Shown here piece by piece: positions 25,310 through 33,300 of a stretch of DNA of 64,000 nucleotides (its first letter is position 1; each line of letters starts with the position of its first letter). The stretch is taken from positions 186,001 to 250,000 of the forward strand of contig NZ_BNBD01000006.1 of NCBI RefSeq assembly GCF_014654785.1, given 5' to 3'. Source of the DNA: Streptomyces mashuensis (GTDB lineage Bacteria; Actinomycetota; Actinomycetes; Streptomycetales; Streptomycetaceae). Made by a program: the position numbers and the translations under genes. Below the pieces are notes generated by a model. The model saw only the letters and a program-made list of their open reading frames with translations. It did not search any database and was not told where the DNA came from.

Positions 25310-26236
25310 ATGGAACTCCGCCAGCTGCGCTACTTCGTCACCGTCGTCGACGAGGGCGGTTTCACGCGCGCGGCCGCCCGCCTGCACCTCGCCCAGCCGG
25401 GCCTGAGCGCCCAGATCCGGCAGCTGGAAAAGGAGCTGGGGCAGCCGGTGCTCGACCGCTCCCACCGGACGGTGACCCTGACCGAGACGGGCCGGGCCGT
25501 CCTGCCGTACGCCCGGGCCGCGCTGGCCGCCGCCGACGCGGTACGGCAGACGGCCGACGCGTACACCGGTCTGCTGCGCGGCCGCGTCTCCCTCGGCCTC
25601 GTCTCCGGAGCCACGGGCCACGCGTTCGACATCGCCGCGCTCCTCGCCGACTTCCACGACGCCCACCCCGCCCTGGAAGTCGCCCTCACCGAGGACACCT
25701 CGGAGCGGATGCAGGCCGCACTCCTCGCCGGCGAACTCGACGTCGCCCTTCTCGGCCCCACCGACGAGGTGCCCCCGCCCGGCCTGTCCCTCCACACCGT
25801 CATCGACGTTCCCCTGGCCGTCGTCGCCGCACCCGGGGACCCGCTCCTCGTCCCCGCCGACCGTACGAGTGTCCCACTCGCCGAACTGCGCGACCGCCCT
25901 CTGATCTGCCTGCCGCGCGGCACCGGGGTACGCGCCGCACTCGAACGCGCCTGCGCGAAGGCGGGTTTCCGGCCCCGCGTCACCTTCGAGGCGGCAGCAC
26001 CGCGGGTGCTCGCCCAGCTCGCCGCCCGCGGCCTGGGCGTCGCGGTACTTCCGGCGGGCGAGGAGGGCGGCCCGCCTCCGGGCGGCGAAAGCCACCTGCG
26101 GACCCTGACCATCGCCCGTCCCGCGATCCGCGCCCGCATCGCCCTGGCCTGGCGCGCCACCGGCCCCGTGAGCCCGGCAGCCCGAGCACTCCTCGACCGC
26201 CTCCGCAAGGCCCTGCCGACGAGCCCCGCGAGCTAG
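25310..26236 (+). CDS. LysR-family transcriptional regulator
   Basis: 308 residues. Start ATG 25310: MELRQLRYFVTVVDEGGFTR is the classical LysR N-terminus, with the helix-turn-helix RAAARLHLAQPGLSAQIRQL. An effector-binding domain (about 90-300) follows. No ribosome-binding site is present. TAGCAT lies 8 bases before the ATG, so a leaderless transcript is possible. Divergent from the isomerase-DUF1772 pair, the likely target. Its stop codon overlaps that of the convergent propeller gene in the shared CTAG (26233-26236). Confidence 0.92.
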   Translation: MELRQLRYFVTVVDEGGFTRAAARLHLAQPGLSAQIRQLEKELGQPVLDRSHRTVTLTETGRAVLPYARAALAAADAVRQTADAYTGLLRGRVSLGLVSGATGHAFDIAALLADFHDAHPALEVALTEDTSERMQAALLAGELDVALLGPTDEVPPPGLSLHTVIDVPLAVVAAPGDPLLVPADRTSVPLAELRDRPLICLPRGTGVRAALERACAKAGFRPRVTFEAAAPRVLAQLAARGLGVAVLPAGEEGGPPPGGESHLRTLTIARPAIRARIALAWRATGPVSPAARALLDRLRKALPTSPAS

Positions 26237-27171
26237 GCGCTGCCGCCTTTCTCCGCCACGCGCGCCAGCGCGCCGTTCTCCAGCGCGACCCACAGCGCGT
26301 TGTCCGGCCCGAGGGCGATGCCGTGCGGCTCGCTGCCCGGCGTCGGCAGGTCGTACGCCGTGACGGCACCGTCGGCGGTGATGCGGCCGACGCGGTTGCT
26401 GCCCCACTCGGTGAACCAGGGGACGCCGTGCGAGTCCGTGGTGATGGCGTGCGGCCTGGCCCCGCGGTCGGGCAGTGGGAACTCGGTGATCCTGCCGTCG
26501 ACCGTGATACGGCCGATCTGGCCGGCGCCGATCTCCACGAACCACAGCGCACCGTCCCCGCCCCGCGTGATGCCCACCGGCGCCGCGTCCTTGGTGGGCA
26601 GCGGGTGGAGAGTCACGCTGCCGTCGGGGCCGATTCGGCCGATCGCGTGGCCCTGGTTCAGCGTGAACCACATCGCGCCGTCGTCCCCGGCGGTGATCGC
26701 GGAGGGGAACGCCGCCCCGCCGGCCGGGAGGGCGAACTCGGTGACCTGCCCCTCGGGCGTGATGCGGCCGATCCGGTCCGCCGCGCTCTCGGTGAACCAC
26801 AGCGCCCCGTCCGGCCCCGGCGCGATGCCGAACGGGCCGGAGCCGGCCGTGGGAAGCGCGAACTCCTGAACAGCCCCGCCGACCGTGATCCGCCCGATGC
26901 GGTTGCCCTTGTACTCGGTGAACCAGAGCGCGTCGTCGGGCCCGGTACAGATGATCGTCGGCGCGCAGCCGGGATCGTTGAGCTGATGGCTCGTCATATC
27001 GTCGCCCGGCACCAGGCGTCCGATACGGCCGCCGTGGACGAGCGTGAACCACAACGCCCCGTCCGGCCCGGCAGTGACCGCATACGGCCCGCCGTCGCCG
27101 TCGTCGACCCGGCACTCTTCGATGACGACCTGGTTCAACACGCCTCCTGCGGCCTCGTCACGGACGCGCAC
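26233..27171 (-). CDS. vgb: Virginiamycin B (streptogramin B) lyase family, seven-bladed propeller
   Basis: Up to 312 residues made of seven repeats of the form ALWFTE..GNRIGRIT, the Vgb beta-propeller. Vgb linearises streptogramin B antibiotics by elimination. From memory its key residues are Tyr18, His228, His270 and Glu284. Here Tyr30, His241, His283 and Glu298 fall at nearly the same spacing (GPYAVT, RPHAIT, EPHGIA, ALENGA), so the active site looks intact. Start uncertain: GTG 27171 gives the full length, but AGGAGG just before GTG 27141 / TTG 27138 would give a shorter protein without change to the blades. Homologues in streptomycetes may act on other cyclic depsipeptides. Confidence 0.82.
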   Translation of the reverse strand: MRVRDEAAGGVLNQVVIEECRVDDGDGGPYAVTAGPDGALWFTLVHGGRIGRLVPGDDMTSHQLNDPGCAPTIICTGPDDALWFTEYKGNRIGRITVGGAVQEFALPTAGSGPFGIAPGPDGALWFTESAADRIGRITPEGQVTEFALPAGGAAFPSAITAGDDGAMWFTLNQGHAIGRIGPDGSVTLHPLPTKDAAPVGITRGGDGALWFVEIGAGQIGRITVDGRITEFPLPDRGARPHAITTDSHGVPWFTEWGSNRVGRITADGAVTAYDLPTPGSEPHGIALGPDNALWVALENGALARVAEKGGSA

Positions 27172-27184
27172 AAGCGTACGGGGC

Positions 27185-27562
27185 TCAGGACCACTCCAAC
27201 CGCGCGACTTCCGCGTCGTACTGCTCGGCGTCGAACCGGACTTCGGCCGGCACGGCCCCGCCGATGACCCCCGTGTTCTCCCAGTCCGTCCAGACGACGT
27301 ACCGGCCTTCCCTCCGCACCGTCACCCAGACCGCGCCGCAGCACGCGGTGTCGCATTCCGGGGCGACGAGCGCGATCGTGTGGGCAGCCGCTGTGGCGGT
27401 CAGCAGGTGGCGGCCCTCGTGCTGCTGCCAGTCCCAGTGCTGTGTGACACCGTCCGGCCAGATCTCGTCGCACACGTCCCGCCCGTCGACGAGCGGCCGC
27501 ACCGCCCCGTCGACGTAGGGGCACGGACCGAAGGTGAGAACGCTGACGCCGGAGGAATCCAT
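27185..27562 (-). CDS. Conserved hypothetical protein
   Basis: 125 residues from ATG 27562 (MDSSGVSVLTFGPCPYVDGA). It holds five Cys residues and many aromatic residues (QHWDWQQHEGRHLLTA, CDTACCGAVWVTVRREGRYV), suggesting a small beta-rich fold. I do not recognise the family. It ends 13 bases before the propeller gene and is probably co-transcribed with it. Confidence 0.65.
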   Translation of the reverse strand: MDSSGVSVLTFGPCPYVDGAVRPLVDGRDVCDEIWPDGVTQHWDWQQHEGRHLLTATAAAHTIALVAPECDTACCGAVWVTVRREGRYVVWTDWENTGVIGGAVPAEVRFDAEQYDAEVARLEWS

Positions 27563-27633
27563 CCGGCAATTATGGACAACCCGGCCATGACGGAAGCGCA
27601 CGGGGTCCGACCACCCCGTGCGCTGCGCACCGC

Positions 27634-27918
27634 CTACGGCACCAGGTGGTTCGCCACTTCCGTGATGCTCGACTCGAACGGCGGCGCCTGGAGCGTCGCC
27701 GCGATCGGCACGACCACCTCGTGAATGAACGCCCGGAACGCGTCCTCCGACTCCCACACCTCGAACACCTGCCAGCCGTCTCCCTCCTGCCAGGCCCCCG
27801 CGACGTGCGCGACCAGCCCCGCCGGCGGCTTGGCCGTGTCCGGTATCGCCCGGTCGAACGTCTCCTTGTACAGCTCGTACGTCCACCCCGCCCCGCGGTG
27901 GTGCACCATGACCGCCAT
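27634..27918 (-). CDS. Small dimeric alpha/beta-barrel (ABM-like) protein
   Basis: 94 residues. The pattern of GWQVFEVWESEDAFRAFIHE after VAHVAGAWQEGD is typical of the dimeric alpha-beta barrel superfamily (antibiotic biosynthesis monooxygenase-like and stress barrel proteins). Start ATG 27918 with GGGGGA upstream; an internal ATG follows at residue 4. No function can be named. Same strand as the two genes after it. Confidence 0.7.
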   Translation of the reverse strand: MAVMVHHRGAGWTYELYKETFDRAIPDTAKPPAGLVAHVAGAWQEGDGWQVFEVWESEDAFRAFIHEVVVPIAATLQAPPFESSITEVANHLVP

Positions 27919-28099
27919 GTCCCCGTCCCCCTGCGTTCGCTCCGGCCGCTGCCGGGCTCCACGCTAGGGCGGCGCCCGGGCGCCAAGGCAGTGGCGCACC
28001 CGGCCCCCCGCGGCGCGCCACCGCGCCGGAGCGCGGAAGCGGCGCGCCGGTCGCCGCCGTGAGGCGGCGGATATCCGGGGGCGCCGAGTGGGAAGTGAC

Positions 28100-28113
28100 C
28101 CACGTTTCCGTGG
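28100..28113. promoter_or_regulatory. Dyad upstream of the cupin gene
   Basis: CCACG-TTTC-CGTGG, a perfect 5-base dyad with a 4-base spacer, about 90 bases before the cupin start. It is flanked by the similar octamers AAGTGACC and AAGTGGACC. A GTGA-loop hairpin with 7-base arms lies at 28052-28069 in the same divergent gap (27919-28202). Function is inferred only. Confidence 0.3.
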
Positions 28114-28202
28114 CAGAAGTGGACCATATTCTTGGGGCAACCGGCCCCTAGGCTGATCGACAAGCGACGTGAACGCGCCGCACGATCAGGGGGAACGCCA
28201 CC

Positions 28203-28709
28203 ATGACCAGCCTCAGCACCAACACCGGCACCGACTCCGCAGCCGTCCTCACCCGGGCCGCCGAGGCGGAGACCGCGAGCGACCCGAGCAGCGTGATGAC
28301 CCTGCTGGCGGACTCCGGCACCACCGGTGGTCTGCTCACCAGCTACCGCTCGACCTTCGCCGAGGGAGCCGCCGGGGCGCCGGCGCACTTCCACACCCGC
28401 GCCGCCGAAATGTTCTTCGTCATCGACGGCTCGCTCCGCGTACTGGTGGACGAGGAGATCAAGGTCCTGAACAGAGGGGACTTCCTCCTCGTCCCGCCCC
28501 GCACCCCGCACGCCTTCGCCGCCGCCCCGGGCTGCACGGCCGACGTCCTGTTCGCCTTCACGCCCGGCATGGCACGTTTCGACTACCTGCGGCTACTGGG
28601 GCGGGTCATGCGCGGCGAGGCCGATCCTGCCGAGATCAGGGAGTCCTCGGAGCGTTTCGACAACCACTACGTGGACAGCCCGGTCTGGAACGCTGCGCTC
28701 GGCGTGTGA
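28203..28709 (+). CDS. Cupin-domain protein
   Basis: 168 residues. Cupin motif 1 is PAHFHTRAAEMFFVIDG, with the HxH and Glu metal ligands. Motif 2 is NRGDFLLVPPRTPHAFAA, with the final His. This is the quercetin-dioxygenase-like small cupin type. Start ATG 28203 with AGGGGGA upstream. The C-terminal FDNHYVDSPVWN tail is outside the barrel. Substrate unknown. Stands alone between a divergent and a convergent gene. Confidence 0.85.
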   Translation: MTSLSTNTGTDSAAVLTRAAEAETASDPSSVMTLLADSGTTGGLLTSYRSTFAEGAAGAPAHFHTRAAEMFFVIDGSLRVLVDEEIKVLNRGDFLLVPPRTPHAFAAAPGCTADVLFAFTPGMARFDYLRLLGRVMRGEADPAEIRESSERFDNHYVDSPVWNAALGV

Positions 28710-28744
28710 CGCGCAGCTGTCGGCCGGCAGGGCCCCCGAGTGCG

Positions 28745-29146
28745 CTAGTCGGCCATCGGCGAGACCACCGAGCACTGCGCCAGCTCGCCGGCGCCCTTCG
28801 CGGTCTTCTCCTGAAGCACCTTGCCCTTGTACGAGATCTTGCAGGTGGCGTCGCCGTCCGCCGAACCCGACGTCACCGTCAGCGTCGGGGCACCCAGCCC
28901 CTTCAGCGTCACGGTCCGCGTCCACGGCACCTTCGGGCGGTCCTCGGTGCTCATGTCGGGGTCGGAGATCGAGCCCTTGCCCTCGTTGAACACGATCGAG
29001 GCCACGTCCTTGCCGGACACCTCGTACGTCACCTCGTACGACTTCTTCGACACACCGTCCTCACCGCACCCGGTGAGCGCCAGCCCACCGCCGAGGGCGA
29101 GAGCGAATGCGCAGAGCGTGGTACGGATGCGGACAGGGGGCTTCAC
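28745..29146 (-). CDS. Secreted lipoprotein, MmpS-like
   Basis: 133 residues from GTG 29146 with AAGGA about 9 bases upstream. Signal peptide VKPPVRIRTTLCAFALALGG ends in the lipobox LTGC. The mature part (SYEVTYEVSGKDVASIVFNE, then WTRTVTLKGLGAPTLTVTSG) fits the small MmpS / immunoglobulin-like transport-accessory domain, with two Cys (CKIS, CSVV) likely bridged. No MmpL-type partner is adjacent. The palindrome GGTCTAGACC lies upstream at 29182-29191. Confidence 0.72.
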   Translation of the reverse strand: MKPPVRIRTTLCAFALALGGGLALTGCGEDGVSKKSYEVTYEVSGKDVASIVFNEGKGSISDPDMSTEDRPKVPWTRTVTLKGLGAPTLTVTSGSADGDATCKISYKGKVLQEKTAKGAGELAQCSVVSPMAD

Positions 29147-29231
29147 GGTGAGTTTTTCCTTCGGTTCCAAGGTCAACATATGGTCTAGACCTTACCGCTC
29201 ACCGTAAAGCAAGAGCAAAACGGCCCCCTCC

Positions 29232-29636
29232 TTACGCACTGAGGGAGAACCACACGCGCTTGCCGACGACGTCGAGCCCCTCCCACACGAGGGCAACGCC
29301 GGAGTCGCACGCCAGCCCCCGCACGAGGGCGAGCCCCCGCCCCCGCTCGTCGTCGCTCCGCGCGGCCCGGCGGTACGGCCGCCGCCCGGGGTCGTCGTCG
29401 CGCACGGCGAACACGACGCGGTGCGCGTGGACACCGACCTCGATCGTGAGCGCGTCGACGCGCGCGTGCTGCACGACGTTGGTGACGGCGTCGGACACGC
29501 AGACGCGAGCGTCGTCGATGAGGGCCTCGCGCCCGGCGGCGACGAGGATCGCGGTCACGAACTCGCGTGCGATGCGTGCGGTTGCTGCGCTTGCGGGTGC
29601 GGCGAGGAAGTAGGTGGCGGGGGTGGTGGTGGACAT
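29232..29636 (-). CDS. RsbW-like ATP-binding regulatory protein
   Basis: 134 residues of the HATPase_c_2 type, found in serine-kinase anti-sigma factors. N-box SDAVTNVVQHARV; D-box VRDDDPGRRP; G-box DERGRGLALVRGLACD. Start ATG 29636 (MSTTTPATYFLAAPASAATA) with AGAGAGGCG upstream. Divergent from an XRE/DUF5753 gene followed by a DUF397 gene. This trio recurs many times in Streptomyces (the whiJ-type loci). Confidence 0.85.
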   Translation of the reverse strand: MSTTTPATYFLAAPASAATARIAREFVTAILVAAGREALIDDARVCVSDAVTNVVQHARVDALTIEVGVHAHRVVFAVRDDDPGRRPYRRAARSDDERGRGLALVRGLACDSGVALVWEGLDVVGKRVWFSLSA

Positions 29637-29658
29637 GGGTCGCCTCTCTGTTCGAGCG

Positions 29659-29732
29659 CAAGTCGCTTGTGTCGCACGGGACTTGTGCGGGCTGCTTCGG
29701 AACGATAGGGCAGCAAGTCGCATCGGTGCGAC
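29659..29732. promoter_or_regulatory. Dyad-rich divergent control region of the WhiJ-like trio
   Basis: Dyad 1 is CAAGTC (29659-29664) with GACTTG (29680-29685). Dyad 2 is GTCGCA-TCGG-TGCGAC (29717-29732), perfect. The direct repeat GCAAGTCGC occurs at both ends of the region. The XRE protein encoded downstream is the obvious candidate ligand. Confidence 0.5.
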
Positions 29733-29816
29733 CTGTTCGCTCTACTCGTTCGGGTGACGTGTCAGAGCCACCGGCGACGTGGCACGATGGCGCCGAGCCA
29801 AGGAGGTTGAGCGGAC

Positions 29817-30668
29817 GTGCCACCACGATCGACACCCACTGCGCGGCAACAGCGGCTGGGTGCGGAGTTGCGCAAGATGCGCGAGCAAGCGGGCATGACG
29901 GCCCCGGAGGCCGCGGCCGAACTCGGCACGAACCGAACGGGGATCAGCAACCTGGAAGCCGGCCGCTTCGGCATCAGCGCCGAACGGGTTCGCATGCTGG
30001 CCAGCATCTACCGCTGTGTCGACCAGGAGTATGTCGAAGCGCTCGTCCAGATGGCCCGCGAACGCGGAGCCGGCTGGTGGGAGCACTACCGGGGGTCGAT
30101 CCCCTCCGGTGCGCTCGACGTCGCGGAGCTGGAGCACCATGCCTGCGGGATCCGCTCGATGCAGATCATGTACATCCCCGGGCTGCTCCAGACCGAGGAC
30201 TACGCGAAGGCGGTGCTGTCCACAGCGGTTCCCCCGCGGTCGGCGACAGAAGTGCGACGCAGGGTGTCACTACGCATGAGGCGTCGCGATGTCTTGGACC
30301 GCGAGACGCCACCGACCTGCACCTTCCTGATTCATGAGGCCGCCACCCGTATGCGGTTCGGCGGTCCGGACGTAGCGCGCAAACAGCTTGAGCACGTGCT
30401 GGAGGAGTCGGAGCGCGACAACATCTCCGTTCGCGTCATTCCGTTCGTGGCCGGGGGCTTCGCCAGCGGGGGCTCTTCCGTCCTATACGTGGAAGGACCT
30501 GTTGCGCGCCTCGACACGGTCCATCTCGACGTCGCTAGCGGCGGTACCCTGCTGTACGCAGAGTCCCAACTGGCGTGCTTCCGGGCCATTCTCGACGCCG
30601 CGGAAGCGATCTCCCTGTCGCCCAGCGCGACCCGGGATTTCATCCGCACCGTGGCCAAAGAATTGTGA
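29817..30668 (+). CDS. XRE-family regulator with DUF5753 (WhiJ-like)
   Basis: 283 residues. The N-terminal helix-turn-helix (about 12-66) is RLGAELRKMREQAGMTAPEA followed by NRTGISNLEAGRFG. The DUF5753 domain (about 95-280) begins at the typical HHACGIRSMQIMYIPGLLQT. Start GTG 29817 with AAGGAGG upstream. It precedes a DUF397 gene by 10 bases. In such pairs the XRE protein represses and the small DUF397 protein relieves it (known for whiJ-type loci). Confidence 0.9.
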   Translation: MPPRSTPTARQQRLGAELRKMREQAGMTAPEAAAELGTNRTGISNLEAGRFGISAERVRMLASIYRCVDQEYVEALVQMARERGAGWWEHYRGSIPSGALDVAELEHHACGIRSMQIMYIPGLLQTEDYAKAVLSTAVPPRSATEVRRRVSLRMRRRDVLDRETPPTCTFLIHEAATRMRFGGPDVARKQLEHVLEESERDNISVRVIPFVAGGFASGGSSVLYVEGPVARLDTVHLDVASGGTLLYAESQLACFRAILDAAEAISLSPSATRDFIRTVAKEL

Positions 30669-30678
30669 AGGCGCCCCG

Positions 30679-30864
30679 ATGTACGACACGAAGTGGCAGA
30701 AGTCGTCCTTCTCCTCGCAGGGGAACGAGTGCGTCGAACTCGCCGCAGCCCAACCCCACCTCCTCCTCCGCGAGAGCGACGCCCCCCACACCGTCATAGC
30801 CACCACCCCCGCCCGCCTCCGCGCGCTACTCGCCGCCCTCAAAACGGCAGCGCCATCGCCGTAG
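30679..30864 (+). CDS. DUF397 protein (small partner of the XRE regulator)
   Basis: 61 residues. The family signature is MYDTKWQKSSFSSQGNECVE and ESDAP. Start ATG 30679 with GAAGG upstream, 10 bases after the XRE stop, so co-translated. Ends 9 bases before the stop of the convergent DUF523 gene. Confidence 0.88.
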   Translation: MYDTKWQKSSFSSQGNECVELAAAQPHLLLRESDAPHTVIATTPARLRALLAALKTAAPSP

Positions 30865-30873
30865 GAGATCGCT

Positions 30874-31323
30874 TCACACTCCCGGCGCAGGCCGTACCGC
30901 GATGCCGTTCCGCTCAAGCAGTGCCGCTGTCACTCCATCTCCCGGCACCAACCTCCCGGCGAAGGACCCGTCGTGGACGGTACCCCGTCCGCACGACGGA
31001 CTGCGCGGCATCAGCAGTGCCTCCGTGCAGCCCCGGTGCCGCGCCGCGGCCAGCGCGCGCTGGGCTCCGTCCAGGAACTCCGCCGTGACGTCGCGTCCGG
31101 TGTCCTCGACGACCCGCGCTGTCCCGTCGAGCACGTCGTACCCGTCGCCGCCCACCAGTTCCGCGGGCCGTCGTGGTGTCGCGAGGCCGCCCGCCACTTC
31201 TGGGCAGAAGGAGACGACTTCGCGGCCTGTCACTGCCTCCTCGACGCCCGAAGACGCCTTGTGCTGCCCGTCGAACCGGCACGGCACCCCGCGCAGGCAC
31301 GCGCTGACCAGGATTGCTTCCAT
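30874..31323 (-). CDS. DUF523 family protein
   Basis: 149 residues. Conserved Cys motifs are seen: MEAILVSACLRGVPCRFDG at the N-terminus and LMPRSPSCGRGTVHDGSF in the middle, as in DUF523 proteins, whose role is unknown but which may bind a cofactor or metal through Cys. FCPEVAGGLATPRRPAEL is the family core. Start ATG 31323, ten bases before the stop of the next upstream gene, on the same strand. Confidence 0.85.
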   Translation of the reverse strand: MEAILVSACLRGVPCRFDGQHKASSGVEEAVTGREVVSFCPEVAGGLATPRRPAELVGGDGYDVLDGTARVVEDTGRDVTAEFLDGAQRALAAARHRGCTEALLMPRSPSCGRGTVHDGSFAGRLVPGDGVTAALLERNGIAVRPAPGV

Positions 31324-31332
31324 GCCGCCAGG

Positions 31333-32169
31333 CTAACCACGGCTCACCGCGGGACGCGCGCTTCCGCGGTCCGCGTCCAGCCCCGCCAGCAGCCGCAGGC
31401 CGTCCTCCGCCGCACTGCCCGGCGCCGCGGACAGCACGATGACCTCCATTCCCGATTCGTCCGGCAGCGCAAAGTTCTCCTGGTGCAGCTCCAGAAGGCC
31501 CACCAGCGGGTGCCGGTACGCCTTGCGCCCATGCCTACGGGCGCGCACATCCGCACGCGCCCACAGGCGGCGGAAGCGTTCGCTGCCCATGGCGAGTTCG
31601 CCGATGAGGGAGGCCAGGCGGGGGTCGTCGGGGTATTTGCCGGCGGCCAGGCGGAGGTGGCCGACCACGTCGAGGGTGCAGGTCTCCCAGTCGGCGTAGA
31701 GGCCGTGCTCCGTTTCCTCCAGGAAGATGTGGCGGGCGATGTTCAGGCCGGGCATCGGGCGGCCGAAGAGGAGGCCGGCGAGGCGGTTGCCGGCGAGTGC
31801 GTCCAGGCGGTGGTTCATGATCAGCGCGGGCGCGCCCGTGACCAGGTCGAGGACGCGCAGCAGTTCCGGGCGGACCCGCCCGCCCGGCGCCTTCGCGCGG
31901 CGGCGTTGGCAGGCGAGCCGGCCGAGATGCTCGCGTTCGGTGGCGTCGAGGCCGAGGACGCGGGCGAGGGCGTCGAGGACCTGTTCGGAGGGCTGGGTCG
32001 CGCGGCCCTGCTCCAGGCGTACGTAGTAGTCGACGCTGACTCCGGACAGGTGGGCGACCTCTTCGCGGCGCAGCCCTTGGACCCGGCGGCGGTTGTCGGC
32101 CGGGATGCCGGCGGCGGCCGGGTCGACCCGGGCACGCCGGGTGCGGAGGAAGCCCGCGAGATCGTCCAT
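31333..32169 (-). CDS. XRE-family regulator with MmyB-like ligand domain
   Basis: 278 residues from ATG 32169 (MDDLAGFLRTRRARVDPAAA). Helix-turn-helix RREEVAHLSGVSVDYYVRLE (about 35-55). The C-terminal MmyB-like domain (about 105-265) includes ALIMNHRLDALAGNRLAGLL and the closing HPLVGLLELHQENFALPDE, which in this family forms a PAS-like ligand pocket. Divergent from a quinone-reductase-like gene, the usual arrangement for this family, so it probably controls that gene. No clear ribosome-binding site. Confidence 0.9.
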   Translation of the reverse strand: MDDLAGFLRTRRARVDPAAAGIPADNRRRVQGLRREEVAHLSGVSVDYYVRLEQGRATQPSEQVLDALARVLGLDATEREHLGRLACQRRRAKAPGGRVRPELLRVLDLVTGAPALIMNHRLDALAGNRLAGLLFGRPMPGLNIARHIFLEETEHGLYADWETCTLDVVGHLRLAAGKYPDDPRLASLIGELAMGSERFRRLWARADVRARRHGRKAYRHPLVGLLELHQENFALPDESGMEVIVLSAAPGSAAEDGLRLLAGLDADRGSARPAVSRG

Positions 32170-32337
32170 GGTCCTCAGTATGGCCTCGGTATCGCCTCGG
32201 CCCCCGGCCACGAGGGTGGCCCTGCCATTACCAGGAAGTCCCGTCCGACGGACGAAGCGTCCCTGAACAGCGGGGGCGGCGGCGCCCAGGATCGGAGGCA
32301 GCCGAAACGCATCCGATCCCGAGGAGTTCCTGTTCCC

Positions 32338-33117
32338 ATGAAGACGCTGATCGTCCACGCACACCCGGAGCCGAAGTCGCTCAACAGCTCGCTGAAGGAT
32401 CTGGCCGTGTCCACGCTGGAGGGCGCGGGGCACGAGGTGCGGGTGAGCGATCTGTACGCGATGAAGTGGAAGGCGGTCGTGGACGCCGCGGACTACGGCC
32501 CCCACGCGTCGAGTCCGCTGAGGGTCGCCCGGGACTCCGGCCGGGCCTTCGAGGCCGGGGAGCTCACCCCGGACGTCCGCGCCGAGCAGGAGAAGCTGCT
32601 GTGGGCCGACGTGATCATCTTCCAGTTCCCGCTGTGGTGGTACAGCATGCCCGCGATCCTCAAGGGCTGGGTGGACCGGGTGTTCACCTACCGCTTCGCG
32701 TACGGCGTCGGCGAGCACAGCGACACCAAGTACGGCGAGCGGTTCGGTGAGGGCACCCTCGCGGGCAGGAGGGCCCTGCTGTCGGTGACCGTGGGCGGCC
32801 CGGAGTCGCATTACGCGGCTCGCGGGATCAACGGCCCGATGGAGGACCTGCTGTTCCCGATCCACCACGGCATCCTCTTCTACCCGGGCATCGAGGTGCT
32901 GCCGCCGTTCGTGCTGCACGGCACCGACCGGATGCCCGAGGAGGACTACCCGGCCGTCGCCAAGGCGTGGGAGGAGCGCCTGCTCACGCTGGAGTCGACC
33001 GAGCCGATCGCGTTCCGGCGGCAGAACTTCGGCGACTACGAGATCCCCTCGCTGCACCTGAAGGAGGGGCTGGAGCCCGCGGGCCGCACGGGCTTCGGAC
33101 TGCACGTGCGCGGCTAG
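32338..33117 (+). CDS. NAD(P)H:quinone oxidoreductase-like flavoprotein
   Basis: 259 residues, flavodoxin-2 / NQO1 family. FMN/FAD site: LIVHAHPEPKSLNSSLKDL; core motif ADVIIFQFPLWWYSMPAILK with GWVDRVFTYRFAYG. Start ATG 32338 with GAGGAG upstream. Longer starts are not supported. It reduces quinones or electrophiles by two-electron transfer. The divergent XRE/MmyB gene is the likely regulator. The stop is followed at once by repeat copy 2. Confidence 0.9.
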   Translation: MKTLIVHAHPEPKSLNSSLKDLAVSTLEGAGHEVRVSDLYAMKWKAVVDAADYGPHASSPLRVARDSGRAFEAGELTPDVRAEQEKLLWADVIIFQFPLWWYSMPAILKGWVDRVFTYRFAYGVGEHSDTKYGERFGEGTLAGRRALLSVTVGGPESHYAARGINGPMEDLLFPIHHGILFYPGIEVLPPFVLHGTDRMPEEDYPAVAKAWEERLLTLESTEPIAFRRQNFGDYEIPSLHLKEGLEPAGRTGFGLHVRG

Positions 33118-33181
33118 GTCGTGTCCGGCGGATCTCCGCCACGCGCCACCACGGCGCCCCGTAGGGGCGCGGGGCGGAGTC
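33117..33181. repeat. Inverted-repeat element, truncated copy 2
   Basis: It matches the right half of the element at 13264-13417 in reverse: GGTCGTGTCCGGCGGATC at 33117-33134, the hairpin GCGCCCC-GTA-GGGGCGC at 33154-33170, then GGGGCGGAGTCGATC. The similarity stops near 33190, where a coding-like fragment begins. The element is therefore broken here. Confidence 0.6.
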
Positions 33182-33300
33182 GATCTGCGCGCGATCGGGC
33201 GGCGGCTCGGCAAGCCGGTGCTGATGGCGCCCGAGGGGTGTTACGAGCACCCGTTCCTCGCGTACGACGTGGCGGCCGGCCGCGTCGTGCTCACCCGGCG
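33182..33300 (+). pseudogene. Possible gene remnant of unknown family
   Basis: An open stretch reads DLRAIGRRLGKPVLMAPEGC then YEHPFLAYDVAAGRVVLTRR in one frame, with coding-like base use but no start codon of its own. It is fused directly to the broken repeat and runs into the 3' end of the convergent merR gene. It looks like the C-terminal end of a lost gene. I cannot name the family. Confidence 0.35.

Noticed and set aside
33117..33181. Insertion sequence or attachment site at the repeat element
   Set aside because: No transposase or integrase gene, no target-site duplication and no tRNA gene are seen nearby. The element resembles common intergenic palindromes.
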